Counted from the stretch's first letter, positions 10,426-20,761 are shown. The stretch: 64,000 nt of DNA from Vibrio neonatus (GCF_024346975.1 NZ_AP024885.1:1798001-1862000), one strand, 5' to 3'. The notes: generated by a model not told the origin, from the letters alone. Numbers and translations: made by a program.

Positions 10426-10904
10426 ATTCATATATATGCACGAAAAAGCATATATAATCACCACAAAATGTTAAGAGCCGAAAGATTACTGGTTTTTCGC
10501 TCTTAACTTGTCATTTAGTTATATCAACTGCCCATCCATACAAAACCGCACAAATGATATGAATTATCAGCGATATCCAGTTTGATAATTTACAAAATCT
10601 GTAATTTTCAGTAAAAATGCGATCTTTATTCCAGTATTTTAATTTTATTTTATCTTGCCAGACAGAATATCTCACGGTAATCTGCCCCTATCACTCAGAA
10701 TAATCTTCTAGTTTTAGAGTCTGAGTAACAAAAAACACAACATATTCAACCACTTTTAAACATAAGAATCGGAACAAATCACTAACCCAGCGTACCGTTA
10801 CAGGGTTAATGCTTTACAACTAGCACTAAAAGCAGAGAAAGAAACTCTCGCCTCTAAAATTAAGCTAGCCGCTCTTATGCAATTAATTACTACAAGGAGT
10901 AGTT
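10426..10904 (+). promoter_or_regulatory. Long, hairpin-rich leader upstream of the NSS transporter
   Basis: 479 bases without a gene. A 9-bp stem (TATATATGC, 10431-10439, with 10448-10456) lies after the outer-membrane gene but has no T-run. Nearer the transporter, ACTCAGA (10693-10699) pairs with TCTGAGT (10720-10726) and TAACCC (10783-10788) with GGGTTA (10803-10808). The final AAGGAG at 10893 is a clear ribosome site. I do not recognise a known riboswitch; the glycine-riboswitch core, which precedes similar transporters in some vibrios, is not evident. Confidence 0.4.
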
Positions 10905-12374
10905 ATGAAACGAGAACAATGGGGTTCCCGTACTGGATTTATTTTGGCCGCAGTGGGCTCAGCAATCGGTTTAGGTAATATATGGCGATTCCCATATATG
11001 GCTTATGAAAACGGCGGTGGCGCATTCTTTATCCCTTACATTTTTGCCATGCTGACAGCCGGTATTCCATTTATGATTATGGAATTCAAATTAGGTCAAA
11101 AATACCGTGGTTCTGCACCAGCAGCACTAAAAGCCGTTAACCCTAAATTTGAGTGGTTAGGTTGGTTCCAAGTCGGTATTGCGGCATGTATTGCGGTTTA
11201 CTACGTGGCCGTTATTGGTTGGTCTATTTCATACCTAGGTATGTCATTCCACCAAGGTTGGGGCACAGACACCAACGCATACTTCTTTAGCCAATATCTA
11301 AATCTAGGCGACAACTCACCGTCTAACTTAGGTTCTATCCAATGGAAAATTGCTGGCACTATGCTTCTAGCATGGGCTATTACTTACGCCGCTATCGTTG
11401 GTGGTGTTAAGTCTGGTATTGAACGTGCGGCAAAAATCATGATGCCAGTACTGTTTATCATGGTTATTGTCCTTATCATCCGCATGGTTTTCCTACCAGG
11501 CGCATTGAACGGTGTGAACTACCTGTTTGAACCTGACTTTAGCAAAATCATGGATATGAAAGTTTGGGCAGCAGCATACGGCCAGATCTTCTTTACCCTA
11601 AGTATCGGTTTTGCCATCATGCTGGCTTACTCAAGCTACTTACCTGAGAAATCAGACATCAACAACAACGCCTTCATGACCGTTTTGATTAACTGTGGTT
11701 TCTCAATCCTTGCGGGTATCATGATCTTCTCTGTACTGGGCTTTATGGCTCACCAACAGGGTAAAGAACTGACTGACGTTGTTTCAGCGGGTGTAGGTCT
11801 TGCGTTTGTTACCTTACCAGCGGCAATTAACGAACTACCAGCGCCATATATTCTTGGTCCACTGTTGTTCCTTGCGCTGACTATTGCCGGTCTAAGTTCT
11901 CACATTTCAATCATTGAAGCGGTAACATCTGCCATCATTGATAAATTTAAAGTGGGTCGTAAAAAAGCGGCAACGTTAGTGTGTGGTATTGGTGCTTTTG
12001 TTTCTCTTGCATTTGCAACTAACGGCGGTCTATTACTGCTTGATTTGGTCGATTACTTTACCAACCAAATTGGTATCGTTCTAAGCTGCTTCATTGAAGT
12101 GCTACTCATCGTCTGGGTTGTTAAAGCGGCGACTATTCGTAACTATGTAAACTCAGTATCAGATTTCAAAATTGGCATTTGGTACGACCTATGTCTGAAA
12201 GTAGTAAGCCCTGCAATTCTTGCAATTACTCTTTTCAATACATTGAAAACAACACTAACAGACGGCTACGGCGGTTACGCACAATCTGATCTTCTAATGT
12301 TAGGTTGGGGACTACTGGCTCTACTTGCGGTAATCGGTATTGCTATCAACGTATTAAGCAAAAAGGAAGCGTAA
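10905..12374 (+). CDS. Sodium-dependent transporter, NSS (SNF) family
   Basis: 489 residues opening with the NSS signature WGSRTGFILAAVGSAIGLGN and IWRFPY, which form the unwound TM1 that binds Na+ and substrate in LeuT-like proteins. About twelve hydrophobic segments follow. The family imports amino acids or related solutes with sodium; the substrate cannot be read from sequence. The next gene, two bases after the stop, encodes a tiny membrane peptide like the MetS partner of the methionine transporter MetP, which suggests a two-subunit carrier. A strong terminator follows the pair. Confidence 0.9.
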   Translation: MKREQWGSRTGFILAAVGSAIGLGNIWRFPYMAYENGGGAFFIPYIFAMLTAGIPFMIMEFKLGQKYRGSAPAALKAVNPKFEWLGWFQVGIAACIAVYYVAVIGWSISYLGMSFHQGWGTDTNAYFFSQYLNLGDNSPSNLGSIQWKIAGTMLLAWAITYAAIVGGVKSGIERAAKIMMPVLFIMVIVLIIRMVFLPGALNGVNYLFEPDFSKIMDMKVWAAAYGQIFFTLSIGFAIMLAYSSYLPEKSDINNNAFMTVLINCGFSILAGIMIFSVLGFMAHQQGKELTDVVSAGVGLAFVTLPAAINELPAPYILGPLLFLALTIAGLSSHISIIEAVTSAIIDKFKVGRKKAATLVCGIGAFVSLAFATNGGLLLLDLVDYFTNQIGIVLSCFIEVLLIVWVVKAATIRNYVNSVSDFKIGIWYDLCLKVVSPAILAITLFNTLKTTLTDGYGGYAQSDLLMLGWGLLALLAVIGIAINVLSKKEA

Positions 12375-12376
12375 TT

Positions 12377-12475
12377 ATGACTACTAGTGCAATCATTATG
12401 ATGATTCTTGGTCTTGGGATTACTTGGGGTGGCGCAGCTATCTGTATCCGTAAGGCGATGAAAAAACAACAATAA
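12377..12475 (+). CDS. MetS-like small subunit of the NSS transporter (32 residues)
   Basis: A 32-residue frame, MTTSAIIMMILGLGITWGGA plus 12 residues, contains one membrane segment and a basic C-terminal tail (RKAMKKQQ). It begins two bases after the transporter stop and is followed by the terminator, so it belongs to the same transcript. The pattern fits the MetS/MetP-type small subunit described for sodium-coupled methionine and alanine transporters. It is easily missed by automated gene callers because of its size. Confidence 0.78.
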   Translation: MTTSAIIMMILGLGITWGGAAICIRKAMKKQQ

Positions 12476-12496
12476 GCCTACTTAGCTTATGAATAG

Positions 12497-12522
12497 AACC
12501 GAGCCTTAGTGCTCGGTTTTTT
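12497..12522 (+). terminator. Intrinsic terminator after the NSS operon
   Basis: AACCGAGC and GCTCGGTT pair around a CTTAGT loop, followed by TTTTTTA. Confidence 0.9.
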
Positions 12523-12675
12523 ATTGCCTAAAATAACTGATAGCAATCGTACTAAATTACAGGTTATTCTAGCTTGTTAAAATACTCGATAACTGCGTTA
12601 GACTTTTTGAATGTAGGGTAAAGCATAGAGATTTAGCATAGAAATCAAGGGCTAAATCAAGGGCTAGATAGAGAT

Positions 12676-12702
12676 AATAAAAAACCGACCTAAAGGTCGG
12701 TT
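12676..12702 (-). terminator. Intrinsic terminator after the small envelope protein gene
   Basis: On the minus strand AACCGACC and GGTCGGTT pair around TTTA and run into TTTTTTATT. It lies 29 bases after the stop of the gene starting at 13156. Confidence 0.88.
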
Positions 12703-12730
12703 AGAGTGTCTTACAGTGAGCTAAAAATGG

Positions 12731-13156
12731 TTAAAAGCGATATGTCACACCAATACCTGCGCCAAACTGTAGTTTTGCCTTCTGTTGCAATTGCCATTCT
12801 GGATTAATGTGCCCGTAAGCGTTCCAGTTAGGGGCAAAGTTCCAATCTAAGCCCAGAGGAACACGCAGACCAAAGTCATCATTCCACTCGTACCATGCAC
12901 CCGCGCCTACAAACCAGTTAAAAGGAATATCATCCGCAAAGCTACCTTGAGAAAAGTGATAATCAAACGCCATACCGTCGTTCCCTACTGACAAATTGTA
13001 TTTATCTTCAAACTTAACGACAACACTAAGGCCTTGATCTAATCCCATACCTAACTTTACAGCACCGCTGTTAGAAGTTGCGGCTTTGGCGGCTCCCACA
13101 TAAGTTGCTAGCCCAGTAAGAACAACAGTAACCAATGCTAACTTCCCAATATTCAC
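12731..13156 (-). CDS. Exported protein of unknown function, possible small beta-barrel
   Basis: 141 residues with a signal peptide (MNIGKLALVTVVLTGLATYVGAAKA) and a mature part of about 115 residues rich in aromatic residues and alternating strands, ending GAGIGVTYRF with a terminal phenylalanine. This is what a small outer-membrane barrel looks like, but four or five strand pairs is the most it could hold. I do not recognise the family. It has its own terminator downstream and probably its own promoter in the 205-base gap upstream, so it is likely monocistronic. Confidence 0.6.
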   Translation of the reverse strand: MNIGKLALVTVVLTGLATYVGAAKAATSNSGAVKLGMGLDQGLSVVVKFEDKYNLSVGNDGMAFDYHFSQGSFADDIPFNWFVGAGAWYEWNDDFGLRVPLGLDWNFAPNWNAYGHINPEWQLQQKAKLQFGAGIGVTYRF

Positions 13157-13311
13157 TTTTTATTCCCTATTTGTATGCAATTTGCCTTATATTACCCTGA
13201 TTTTTACGCCTTTTGTCAGTAAAAACACATCAAATGTATCAAAGTGCGTTTTGTGACACATTTTTTAATCAAATCACTTTGTTTTCATATCAGAAACTAG
13301 CGATGACTCAA

Positions 13312-13340
13312 TAAAAAAGGAGGCTTAAATAAGCCTCCTT
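13312..13340 (-). terminator. Intrinsic terminator after ptsG
   Basis: On the minus strand AAGGAGGCTT and AAGCCTCCTT pair perfectly around ATTT, followed by TTTTATTG. It starts about 20 bases after the ptsG stop. Confidence 0.9.
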
Positions 13341-13361
13341 CGTATCGTTTACAGAAAATGA

Positions 13362-14750
13362 TTATCCGTTGTTACGAATCCACTCATCCATATCCGTTTT
13401 CAAATTATCAGATTTAGTACCAAAGATAGCTTGAACACCACCAGATACGACAACTACACCCGCCGCGCCAAGCTGTTTCAGTTTATCTTGGTCAACAATC
13501 TCAGTGTCTGCTACCGCAACACGTAGACGTGTAATACATGCATCTAGACCTGTGATATTGTTCTTACCACCAAATGCGGCAACTAACTCACCTGCCAGCT
13601 CACTACCGGTGAAGCTTGTGCCTTCTTCTGCGGTTTCATCTTCGCGACCTGGAGTTTTAAGGTCCATAGCCAGAATCACAGTGCGGAATACAAAGTAGTA
13701 GATAGCCGCATAGCCAAGACCCACCGCTACCATAAGTCCCATTTTCTGAGCGTTGCCCGAAAGTACCAAGAAATCAATCAAACCGTGAGAGAACGAGGTT
13801 CCGTGAACAAAGCCTAGAGTGTTAGACACTACGTATGCAGAACCGGCTAGCAAAGCGTGGATTCCGTACAATACCGGTGCTACGAACAAGAATGAGAACT
13901 CAATTGGCTCTGTAATACCTGTTAGGAACGAAGTTAACGCTGCAGACAACATGATGCCCATGACTTTAGTTCTGTTCTCTGGTTTAGCACAATGCGCGAT
14001 AGCGATAGCCGCTGCTGGCAAACCAAACATTTTGAACATGTAGCCACCAGCAAGTTGACCGAAGCCATTACCCGCCGCGCGCGAAGCATCATCAGCTACC
14101 AAGTAACAAGTCAAAATACCGTGTTGGACTTCACCCGATGCATTCACACAGTTACCAGCTTCGAAGAAGAATGGCACGTTCCATACATGGTGTAAGCCAA
14201 ACGGAATTAATGAACGCTCGATAACGCCGTAGATACCAAATGCCAATTGTGGGTTTTGGTTAGCCGCCCAATGTGAGAACCATGAGATGCCGTTACCAAT
14301 AGGAGGCCATACGAAAGAAAGCACAATGCCTAGGCCAATAGCGGCAAAACCTGTGATGATAGGTACAGCACGTTTACCGGCAAAGAATCCTAAATATTCA
14401 GGCAATTGAATTCGATAAAAGCGTTTAAATGCCCATGCCGATAGTGCACCAATTAAGATGCCGCCAAGTACCCCTGTATTGATAGGATCAGTCGTTTCCA
14501 ATACTTCAGACATTACGCCCAAAGTAGCAGCCATAATGCCGTAGCCAACAATAGAGGCTAAACCCGCTACACCATCATTATTGGTAAAACCAAGTGCCAC
14601 ACCTACTGCAAATAGCAATGGCATCTGATCAAATACTGAGCCACCCGCTTTCTCCATTAAGGATGACACGACATCTGGAATAAAGCCTAAGTCGGCAGCC
14701 CCTACACCAAGTAGAATACCTGCAACTGGAAGTACTGATACTGGCAGCAT
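13362..14750 (-). CDS. ptsG: Glucose-specific PTS enzyme IICB, short N-terminus
   Basis: 462 residues from the ATG. The EIIC domain shows [35 protein letters not shown] and [15 protein letters not shown]; the EIIB domain ends the protein with the phosphorylated cysteine in [10 protein letters not shown]. It imports and phosphorylates glucose. The usual first 15 or so residues, an amphipathic helix of the type MFKNxFANLQKVGKS, are absent: only GKS remains in frame, as GGKSL, and a TAG lies a few codons further up. GGGGGT is spaced well for either TTG (14753) or ATG (14750). Mlc in this window is its likely repressor. The sequence may be a true short form or a frameshift. Confidence 0.9.
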   Translation of the reverse strand: MLPVSVLPVAGILLGVGAADLGFIPDVVSSLMEKAGGSVFDQMPLLFAVGVALGFTNNDGVAGLASIVGYGIMAATLGVMSEVLETTDPINTGVLGGILIGALSAWAFKRFYRIQLPEYLGFFAGKRAVPIITGFAAIGLGIVLSFVWPPIGNGISWFSHWAANQNPQLAFGIYGVIERSLIPFGLHHVWNVPFFFEAGNCVNASGEVQHGILTCYLVADDASRAAGNGFGQLAGGYMFKMFGLPAAAIAIAHCAKPENRTKVMGIMLSAALTSFLTGITEPIEFSFLFVAPVLYGIHALLAGSAYVVSNTLGFVHGTSFSHGLIDFLVLSGNAQKMGLMVAVGLGYAAIYYFVFRTVILAMDLKTPGREDETAEEGTSFTGSELAGELVAAFGGKNNITGLDACITRLRVAVADTEIVDQDKLKQLGAAGVVVVSGGVQAIFGTKSDNLKTDMDEWIRNNG

Positions 14751-15151
14751 CAATGACTTACCCCCGCAGCCAAAATGATAGACCTTGCTCTAAAAACGTA
14801 ACCGAATCCGATTATATTTTTCTTCTCTAAATATATAGGTATGCTTTTTAAGTTTCTTTACCCTGCAAAATACAAGTTGCTAAAAGTGGCTATAGATCAC
14901 ATTTAGCTCATTCGTAAATTCGCCATAAAAACAAACATAAGACATTGAATTAATAAGCAAAAACTTAATTCGCGTTTAAAAATCTTTTCGCTATTCGTTG
15001 AATATCACTTATTTTTCAAATAGAAATTAACCTATTTCATCTCTGTGACATAGATTTTCAACACAAAAAATAAACAACAACAAATTCAGTAAAAACTAGC
15101 AATAACCGTTAACTAAACGAGCAGAAGGTGTAGAATTTAATGAAAACTAAT
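14751..15151 (-). promoter_or_regulatory. ptsG upstream region
   Basis: About 400 AT-rich bases between ycfH and ptsG, both on the minus strand. It must hold the ptsG promoter. A TGTGA near 14901 is a possible half-site for CRP, but the second half is poor. No gene or confident operator is visible. Confidence 0.4.
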
Positions 15152-15922
15152 TTAGCGACTCAAAAAAAGATCTGAGAAATTTTGCGTTGTGCTACTCGCA
15201 ACCTCTCCCAAAGATATCCCTTTTAACTGAGCAATGTAGCTTGCAACTTCGACTACATACGCTGGCTGGTTTTCATTTCCTCTATGTGGAACGGGCGCTA
15301 AATAAGGCGAATCAGTCTCAATAAGCAAACGTTCTAGAGGTAAAGCTTTCACAACTTCTTTTAGTTCAGTTGCTTGGCGAAAAGTGACAATGCCCGAGAT
15401 TGAAATATAAAACCCCAACTCCATAGCCGCTTCCGCAAAAGCACGATCTTCGGTGAAACAATGGATCACTCCACCGCAACGCTCTGCATGTCCCTTTTTG
15501 AGTATAGACAAAGTCTCAGAACGAGCCAATCTAGTGTGAATAATCAAAGGTTTATTTACATCTACCGCTAGTTCAACTTGCTGCTCAAATCTTTCTATCT
15601 GCAACGCTTTAGTTTCTGGCTTGTAATGAAAATCTAAACCTGTTTCGCCAATCGCCACCACTTTGTCTTGTTGAGCAAATGACGCTAACTGCTGATAGTC
15701 GAAATCACTTTCTACATCTAAAGGGTGAACGCCTGCAGATGCATGCACTTGAGGAAACGGCGCAATCAGCTCCATCATTTTTGGAAAGGCTTCTAACGTT
15801 ACCCCAACAGACAATAACTGTTTAACATTGGCTTGCTCGGCTTTTGCCACAACATCGGCAACACTGGTATGCAAATCTTGATAGTTCAATTTATCAAGAT
15901 GGCAATGAGAATCTACAAACAT
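15152..15922 (-). CDS. ycfH: TatD-family metal-dependent hydrolase
   Basis: 256 residues with the metal-binding DSHCHLD at the start, GETGLDFHY near residue 93 and TDSPYLAPVPHRG near residue 203, the conserved pattern of TatD/YcfH metallohydrolases (TIM-barrel DNases or deacylases). The exact substrate of the YcfH branch is not settled. Its position between holB and ptsG is the conserved arrangement of enteric and vibrio genomes. A short terminator separates it from holB, so it may also have its own promoter. Confidence 0.92.
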   Translation of the reverse strand: MFVDSHCHLDKLNYQDLHTSVADVVAKAEQANVKQLLSVGVTLEAFPKMMELIAPFPQVHASAGVHPLDVESDFDYQQLASFAQQDKVVAIGETGLDFHYKPETKALQIERFEQQVELAVDVNKPLIIHTRLARSETLSILKKGHAERCGGVIHCFTEDRAFAEAAMELGFYISISGIVTFRQATELKEVVKALPLERLLIETDSPYLAPVPHRGNENQPAYVVEVASYIAQLKGISLGEVASSTTQNFSDLFLSR

Positions 15923-15931
15923 ATAACACCT

Positions 15932-15957
15932 ATAAAAAAACGCGCCTTAAGCGCGCT
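15932..15957 (-). terminator. Short intrinsic terminator between holB and ycfH
   Basis: On the minus strand CGCGC and GCGCG pair around TTAAG, extended by a G-T pair, and run directly into seven T. The stem is short but GC-only. Confidence 0.7.
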
Positions 15958-15989
15958 GCAAACATTGATTAACGAACCACTTGATAGCG

Positions 15990-16952
15990 CTATGACATCT
16001 TGGTTTCAATTAACCACTGACTTAATAATAACTCTTTATTTAAACCTGTGTGTACGGTCAGTTGCTCAGTTAGCTCTGCCAATCGGCGAGACAGTTCAAA
16101 GGTTTTTTGATAATCCACTATGGATTGTAATCGCTTGAGTCCTGCATGACTTTCAACCGTCGCTTGTGCAACAAAGAAGCTTTTTTGCAATTCAATCAAC
16201 GCAAGAGAGAGACGGTTAAGTTTACTCAAAGTCTCGCTTGCACATGCATCCACAAACGCTTTAGGCAATGCAAACTCTTGCTCTAAGAAATCAGCCAGTG
16301 CCTCAATTGTGGCATCAAACTCGATATTCTGCCCTTTCTCAACAAACTCTTTTAAGGTTAACGGCGCACCTAAGCAGACCTGGTAATAAAGCTCAGGTAC
16401 GTTACCAATATTATTGTCGGTTAGCCAAGAGCGATAATTGTTCAGATCCGGCGTTGGGATGTGCCATTGCTGACAACGACTTTTAATGGTCGGCAACAAT
16501 CGGTGAGGTGCGTGGCTTCTTAAAATAAACACACAACTTTCTGGAGGCGTTTCTAGCGTTTTAAGCAAAGCATTCATCGCTTGCTCTGTCATTGCTTCCG
16601 CAGGTTGAATCACAATGACCCTTTTACCACCAAGTTGAGAGGATTCCAGCGCGTAGCGATTCCCTTCTCGGATCTGGTCTACCGAAATAGAGCTTTTGCC
16701 TTCTAATGGCATAATTCGATGAAAATCAGGGTGAGTATCCGCTTGGAAAAGCTCGCAGCTATGACAAAAACCGCACGCCTCAGTATCGCTGTTATTACAC
16801 AGCTGCACTTTAACCAACTGATTAATAATCGACTCTTCACCTAAACCTTTAGTTGCACTAAAGAGCAAAGCGCCGGGCAATACCCTTTGTTCTAAACTCG
16901 AATGCAGCTGATTCCACGTTGCTTGCAACCAAGGGTATTGGACATTATTCAT
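15990..16952 (-). CDS. holB: DNA polymerase III subunit delta-prime
   Basis: About 320 residues with the clamp-loader AAA+ fold: a degenerate P-loop (SATKGLGEES, non-ATP-binding as usual for delta-prime), four cysteines for zinc (ACGFCHSCE), VIQPAEAMTEQAMNALLKTL and LPTIKSRCQ, the SRC motif. It is part of the clamp-loader complex that puts the beta clamp on DNA. The ATG at 16952 is chosen over a GTG at 16973; AGGAAAA lies upstream. The tmk stop is six bases before it, so the two are translationally close. Confidence 0.93.
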   Translation of the reverse strand: MNNVQYPWLQATWNQLHSSLEQRVLPGALLFSATKGLGEESIINQLVKVQLCNNSDTEACGFCHSCELFQADTHPDFHRIMPLEGKSSISVDQIREGNRYALESSQLGGKRVIVIQPAEAMTEQAMNALLKTLETPPESCVFILRSHAPHRLLPTIKSRCQQWHIPTPDLNNYRSWLTDNNIGNVPELYYQVCLGAPLTLKEFVEKGQNIEFDATIEALADFLEQEFALPKAFVDACASETLSKLNRLSLALIELQKSFFVAQATVESHAGLKRLQSIVDYQKTFELSRRLAELTEQLTVHTGLNKELLLSQWLIETKMS

Positions 16953-16957
16953 CGCTA

Positions 16958-17587
16958 TTATTTTCCTAACCACTGCTGTAGAGCTGACTCGATATCTGAG
17001 GCCACTTGCTCAATTGCCTGCCCTGCGTTAATGACAACAATAGAATCATCACTGGCAGCCAATTCTAGATAACGAGCGCGGGCACGTTCAAAAAACGAAA
17101 TATCCATTTTTTCAATGCGATCAAGCTCGCCACGGCCTCGTGCACGCTCTAAACCTAAGCTAGGTTCAATATCCATGTACAAGGTTAAATCAGGCTTAAA
17201 CTCGCCCAAACTGATCTGTTTGAGTGACTGCATGGTATCCGCCGAGATTTGACGACCACCACCTTGATAGGCTTGTGAAGAGAGATCGTGACGATCGCCT
17301 ACTACCCAATGCCCTTGTGATAACGCAGGTTTAATAACCGTTTCGACCAACTGCACGCGCGCGCCATAAATAAGCAGCAATTCGGTAATGTCTTGTAACT
17401 GCTCTGACGCATGCTCTTCTTTTACCAAAGCGCGCATTTTTTCGGCAAGAGGCGTTCCGCCCGGCTCTCTAGTAGACACTATATCTTGAATGCCGGAGGC
17501 GGCAAGCTGAGACATGATCTTAGAAATTGCGGTGCTTTTACCTGCGCCTTCTAAGCCCTCAACCACGATGAATTTACCTTGCTTCAT
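16958..17587 (-). CDS. tmk: Thymidylate kinase
   Basis: 209 residues with Walker [10 protein letters not shown] (10-18), the TREPGGTP motif (39-46) with the DRY-like [16 protein letters not shown], and a LID region with [12 protein letters not shown]. It phosphorylates dTMP to dTDP. Its ATG overlaps the mltG stop (TAATG), so translation is coupled. Position and length match other gammaproteobacteria. Confidence 0.96.
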   Translation of the reverse strand: MKQGKFIVVEGLEGAGKSTAISKIMSQLAASGIQDIVSTREPGGTPLAEKMRALVKEEHASEQLQDITELLLIYGARVQLVETVIKPALSQGHWVVGDRHDLSSQAYQGGGRQISADTMQSLKQISLGEFKPDLTLYMDIEPSLGLERARGRGELDRIEKMDISFFERARARYLELAASDDSIVVINAGQAIEQVASDIESALQQWLGK

Positions 17588-18603
17588 TATTTTCGAGCCC
17601 TTAATTTTCTTAAATACGCTTGTACGGCGCGATTATGATCTCTGAGATTTTTGGAAAACACATGCCCGCCATGACCACTCGCCACAAAATAAAGATACTT
17701 ACTGTCATCTGGGTTAACTGCTGCTGCAATCGCTTCTTCACCAACCATAGCAATAGGCGTCGGCGTCAGGCCGTAAATAGTATAAGTGTTGTATGGCGTT
17801 GGTCTTTGTAAATCTCGCTTGCGAATATTGCCTTGGTATTTATCGCCCATGCCATAAATCACCGTTGGGTCAGTTTGTAAACGCATGCCTATTTTTAGAC
17901 GATTCACAAACACAGACGACACCAATGGTCGCTCCTCAGGCACTGCGGTTTCTTTTTCGATAATAGAAGCTAAGGTCAGCGCTTGATACGCGGTCTTTAA
18001 TGGCAAATTATCTTGGCGCTCCGCCCAATATTCTTCTAGGACTTTATTTAATTGATTGTGCGCACGTCTCATCACATCAAGATCAGACATGCCTACGGTA
18101 TAGCGATAAGTCTCGGCTAAAAATAACCCTTCGAGTTTGTCTCTATCAATATTTAACGCCTGCGCAATCTCGGCCTCGCTCATATCTTTCGTGCTGTGAA
18201 CTAAGTGAGGTGCGCTATCAAACTGCCCTCTCCACTCTTTAAAGGTGCTACCTTCAACAAATGTGATGCTAAATTCGGCTTGCGAGCCATTAACTAGGCT
18301 TACCAGAGCTTGCTCTAAGGTCAGGTTAGGCTCTATTTCAAAAGTGCCCGCCTTTACTTTGGTCAGTTCAGGATGGGCGCGACTGGCTAGGCGTGAAAAC
18401 TCACTTGGCTGTACCCAGTCATTATTTTCAAATCGGCGTAATAATGAGTTAAATGAAGTGCCAGGTTTGATAGTGATTAACGTTGGCTCCTCTATCTGTA
18501 GCGGCTGGTTCATATAGCTAGTCAGTTGATTCCATACATAAAACAGACCACCGCCGGCTAACACCACCAACAAAACACATAGGGTTATAATTTTTTTAAG
18601 CAC
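17587..18603 (-). CDS. mltG: Endolytic murein transglycosylase
   Basis: 338 residues with an N-terminal membrane anchor (about 4-24), a LysM-like region and the YceG catalytic domain. The catalytic glutamate is in [14 protein letters not shown], followed by [20 protein letters not shown]. It cuts nascent glycan strands at the inner membrane and may set chain length. It overlaps pabC by eight bases and tmk by one, inside the conserved pabC-mltG-tmk-holB block. Confidence 0.95.
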   Translation of the reverse strand: MLKKIITLCVLLVVLAGGGLFYVWNQLTSYMNQPLQIEEPTLITIKPGTSFNSLLRRFENNDWVQPSEFSRLASRAHPELTKVKAGTFEIEPNLTLEQALVSLVNGSQAEFSITFVEGSTFKEWRGQFDSAPHLVHSTKDMSEAEIAQALNIDRDKLEGLFLAETYRYTVGMSDLDVMRRAHNQLNKVLEEYWAERQDNLPLKTAYQALTLASIIEKETAVPEERPLVSSVFVNRLKIGMRLQTDPTVIYGMGDKYQGNIRKRDLQRPTPYNTYTIYGLTPTPIAMVGEEAIAAAVNPDDSKYLYFVASGHGGHVFSKNLRDHNRAVQAYLRKLRARK

Positions 18604-19402
18604 TATTTATCCTCTCCTGGAAATCGCGAGTCATTATACCGATTGGAAAACATTTATGGGTGATTTTTATAATTGGAGCCACACCTAATAGGGAATTACA
18701 CATAAACACCTCGTCGGCGTCTAATAGTTGTGCAACAGTCATGCTTTTTATGACTACAGGAATGTCACGTTGCGCAGCATCTTCTAATATCCAGCGACGG
18801 GCGACTCCGGCAACACCACAAAGCTCGATACTTGGGGTATACAAAACGCCTTTTGATACCCAAAACAGATTCGCCATAGTAGTTTCGACAACATGCTCAT
18901 TGAGATCAAGCACAATACCATCGGCATAACCTTGCGCTTCAATATCTGCTTTCAACAATACTTGTTCTAAGCGGTTATTGTGTTTATGACCGGCAAGTAA
19001 AGGATTTAGGCCAAGTTTATGCTGGGCAAGCCCCAACTCAACGCCTTGTTGCTGCCAGTTTAGGTAGTGAGTTGGATAGACAAATTCACTAATAGTCACT
19101 TGCGGAGTATCAACACCGGTTGGGCTATAACCTCGCCCGCCGCTACCACGGCTTACATGCAGCTTTACTCCAGCAACCCCTGTATCAATCGCGGCGTGCT
19201 CTACCCACAGACGGACCAAGTTCCAATCCGGCTGAGTAATTTGTAACAAAGTTAAACACGCCTGCATTCGATCGACGTGCGCCGCCCAATGTTGCGGTTT
19301 TCCATCTAAGGTTCTAATGGTAGTAAAACCGCCATCACCGTAATTGAAACTTCTATCACTTGCCAAAATCGTGTCTTTTTCGACGCCATTTATCCAATAC
19401 AT
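18596..19402 (-). CDS. pabC: Aminodeoxychorismate lyase
   Basis: About 268 residues of the class IV PLP-aminotransferase fold: SDRSFNYGDGGFTT near the start, the catalytic lysine in LAGHKHNNRLEQVLL, and DLNEHVVETTMANLFWV. It makes 4-aminobenzoate for folate. The ATG at 19402 (MYWINGVEK) fits the family; a TTG at 19414 would add four residues. It lies after fabF but beyond a strong terminator, so it depends on read-through or its own promoter. Confidence 0.92.
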   Translation of the reverse strand: MYWINGVEKDTILASDRSFNYGDGGFTTIRTLDGKPQHWAAHVDRMQACLTLLQITQPDWNLVRLWVEHAAIDTGVAGVKLHVSRGSGGRGYSPTGVDTPQVTISEFVYPTHYLNWQQQGVELGLAQHKLGLNPLLAGHKHNNRLEQVLLKADIEAQGYADGIVLDLNEHVVETTMANLFWVSKGVLYTPSIELCGVAGVARRWILEDAAQRDIPVVIKSMTVAQLLDADEVFMCNSLLGVAPIIKITHKCFPIGIMTRDFQERINSA

Positions 19403-19427
19403 GCTTGATTCCAAAGATGACCGACAA

Positions 19428-19470
19428 TAAAAAAGGCCAGAGCCAGTTTCGATTGAAACTGAGTCTGACC
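19428..19470 (-). terminator. Strong intrinsic terminator after fabF
   Basis: On the minus strand a 16-bp stem (19455-19470 with 19435-19450; one mismatch, two G-U pairs) closes on an AATC loop and is followed by TTTTTTATT. It separates the fab genes from pabC. Confidence 0.88.
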
Positions 19471-19510
19471 CAAACTATTTTAACTCACAACTTTGAGGTT
19501 GCTAGGTTAA

Positions 19511-20761
19511 TTAGATCTTTTTGAAGATCAACGAACCGTTAGTGCCACCGAAACCGAATGAGTTACATAGAGCATATTCCATCTCTACATCTTGAGCTAC
19601 GTTTGGTACTAAGTTAATACCCAGTGCTTCTGCGCGCTCGTCAATTTCATCAAGGTTGATTGTAGGTGGAACTTTCTGGTCGCGAAGCGCCAATGCGGTA
19701 ATGATAGCTTCAACTGAACCTGCCGCACCTAATAGGTGACCGATCATAGATTTAGTAGAAGATACACGTACTTGAGCTGCACCTGCATCTCCTAAAGCGC
19801 GTTTCACGCCTTTAAGTTCTGCTACGTCACCTGCTGGTGTCGATGTGCCGTGTGCGTTGATGTAGCCAATTTGCTCACCTGTCACACCTGCATCACGCAT
19901 AGCGGCTTCCATTGCTAGAGCGCCACCTGAGCCATCTTCACTTGGAGAGGTCATGTGATACGCATCGCCGCTCATGCCGAAGCCAACAAGTTCACAATAG
20001 ATATCAGCACCACGAGCTTTCGCTGATTCGTACTCTTCCAGTACCATGATGCCCGCGCCATCACCTAATACGAAACCATCACGATCTTTGTCCCACGGAC
20101 GAGAAGCCGCTTGAGGGTTTTCGTTATTAGTAGACAGAGCTTTCGCTGCACCAAAACCTGCGATACCCATTGGAGTTGACGCTTTTTCAGAGCCACCTGC
20201 AACCATTGCATCTGCATCACCGTAAGCAATCATACGAGCCGCATGGCCAATATTGTGCAAACCTGTAGTACAGGCGGTAGAGATAGCAATGTTAGGACCA
20301 CGAAGGCCACGCATGATAGAAAGATTACCTGCAACCATGTTTACAATGGTTGATGGAACGAAAAATGGACTCACTCGACGTGGACCTTTCGCGTTCATAG
20401 TATGAATACCGTTTTCAATCAGACCTAAACCACCGATACCTGAACCAATTGCTACGCCTACGCGACTGCAATTTTCGTCAGTGATTTCTAGGCCAGAATC
20501 ATCTAGAGCTTGGATACCTGCTGCGATACCGTATTGGATAAACAAATCCATTTTACGAGCATCTTTTTTAGACATGTACTCTTCGCAGTTAAAGTCTTTG
20601 ATAAGACCTGCAAAGCGTGTTGAAAATTCGGTGGTGTCAAAGTGTTCGATATTCGAGATACCGCTTTGACCTGATAGCAGGGCTTTCCAAGAAGATTCTA
20701 CGGTGTTGCCGACCGGTGACAACATACCCATGCCAGTGACAACTACACGACGCTTGGACAC
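19511..20761 (-). CDS. fabF: 3-oxoacyl-ACP synthase II
   Basis: 416 residues with the complete Cys-His-His triad: Cys in STACTTG (near 163), His in [11 protein letters not shown] (near 303) and His in GHLLGAAGS (near 340), plus the C-terminal [11 protein letters not shown]. It condenses malonyl-ACP with acyl-ACP and mediates the cold-induced elongation of palmitoleoyl to vaccenoyl chains. It follows acpP by about 100 bases, with a hairpin between them, and is followed by a terminator. Confidence 0.97.
   Translation of the reverse strand: MSKRRVVVTGMGMLSPVGNTVESSWKALLSGQSGISNIEHFDTTEFSTRFAGLIKDFNCEEYMSKKDARKMDLFIQYGIAAGIQALDDSGLEITDENCSRVGVAIGSGIGGLGLIENGIHTMNAKGPRRVSPFFVPSTIVNMVAGNLSIMRGLRGPNIAISTACTTGLHNIGHAARMIAYGDADAMVAGGSEKASTPMGIAGFGAAKALSTNNENPQAASRPWDKDRDGFVLGDGAGIMVLEEYESAKARGADIYCELVGFGMSGDAYHMTSPSEDGSGGALAMEAAMRDAGVTGEQIGYINAHGTSTPAGDVAELKGVKRALGDAGAAQVRVSSTKSMIGHLLGAAGSVEAIITALALRDQKVPPTINLDEIDERAEALGINLVPNVAQDVEMEYALCNSFGFGGTNGSLIFKKI

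Noticed and set aside
10430..10520. Terminator after the small outer-membrane protein gene
   Set aside because: The 9-bp stem and the adjacent imperfect stem are not followed by a T-run.
14880..14910. CRP site upstream of ptsG
   Set aside because: Only one TGTGA half-site is good; the other half does not match at correct spacing.
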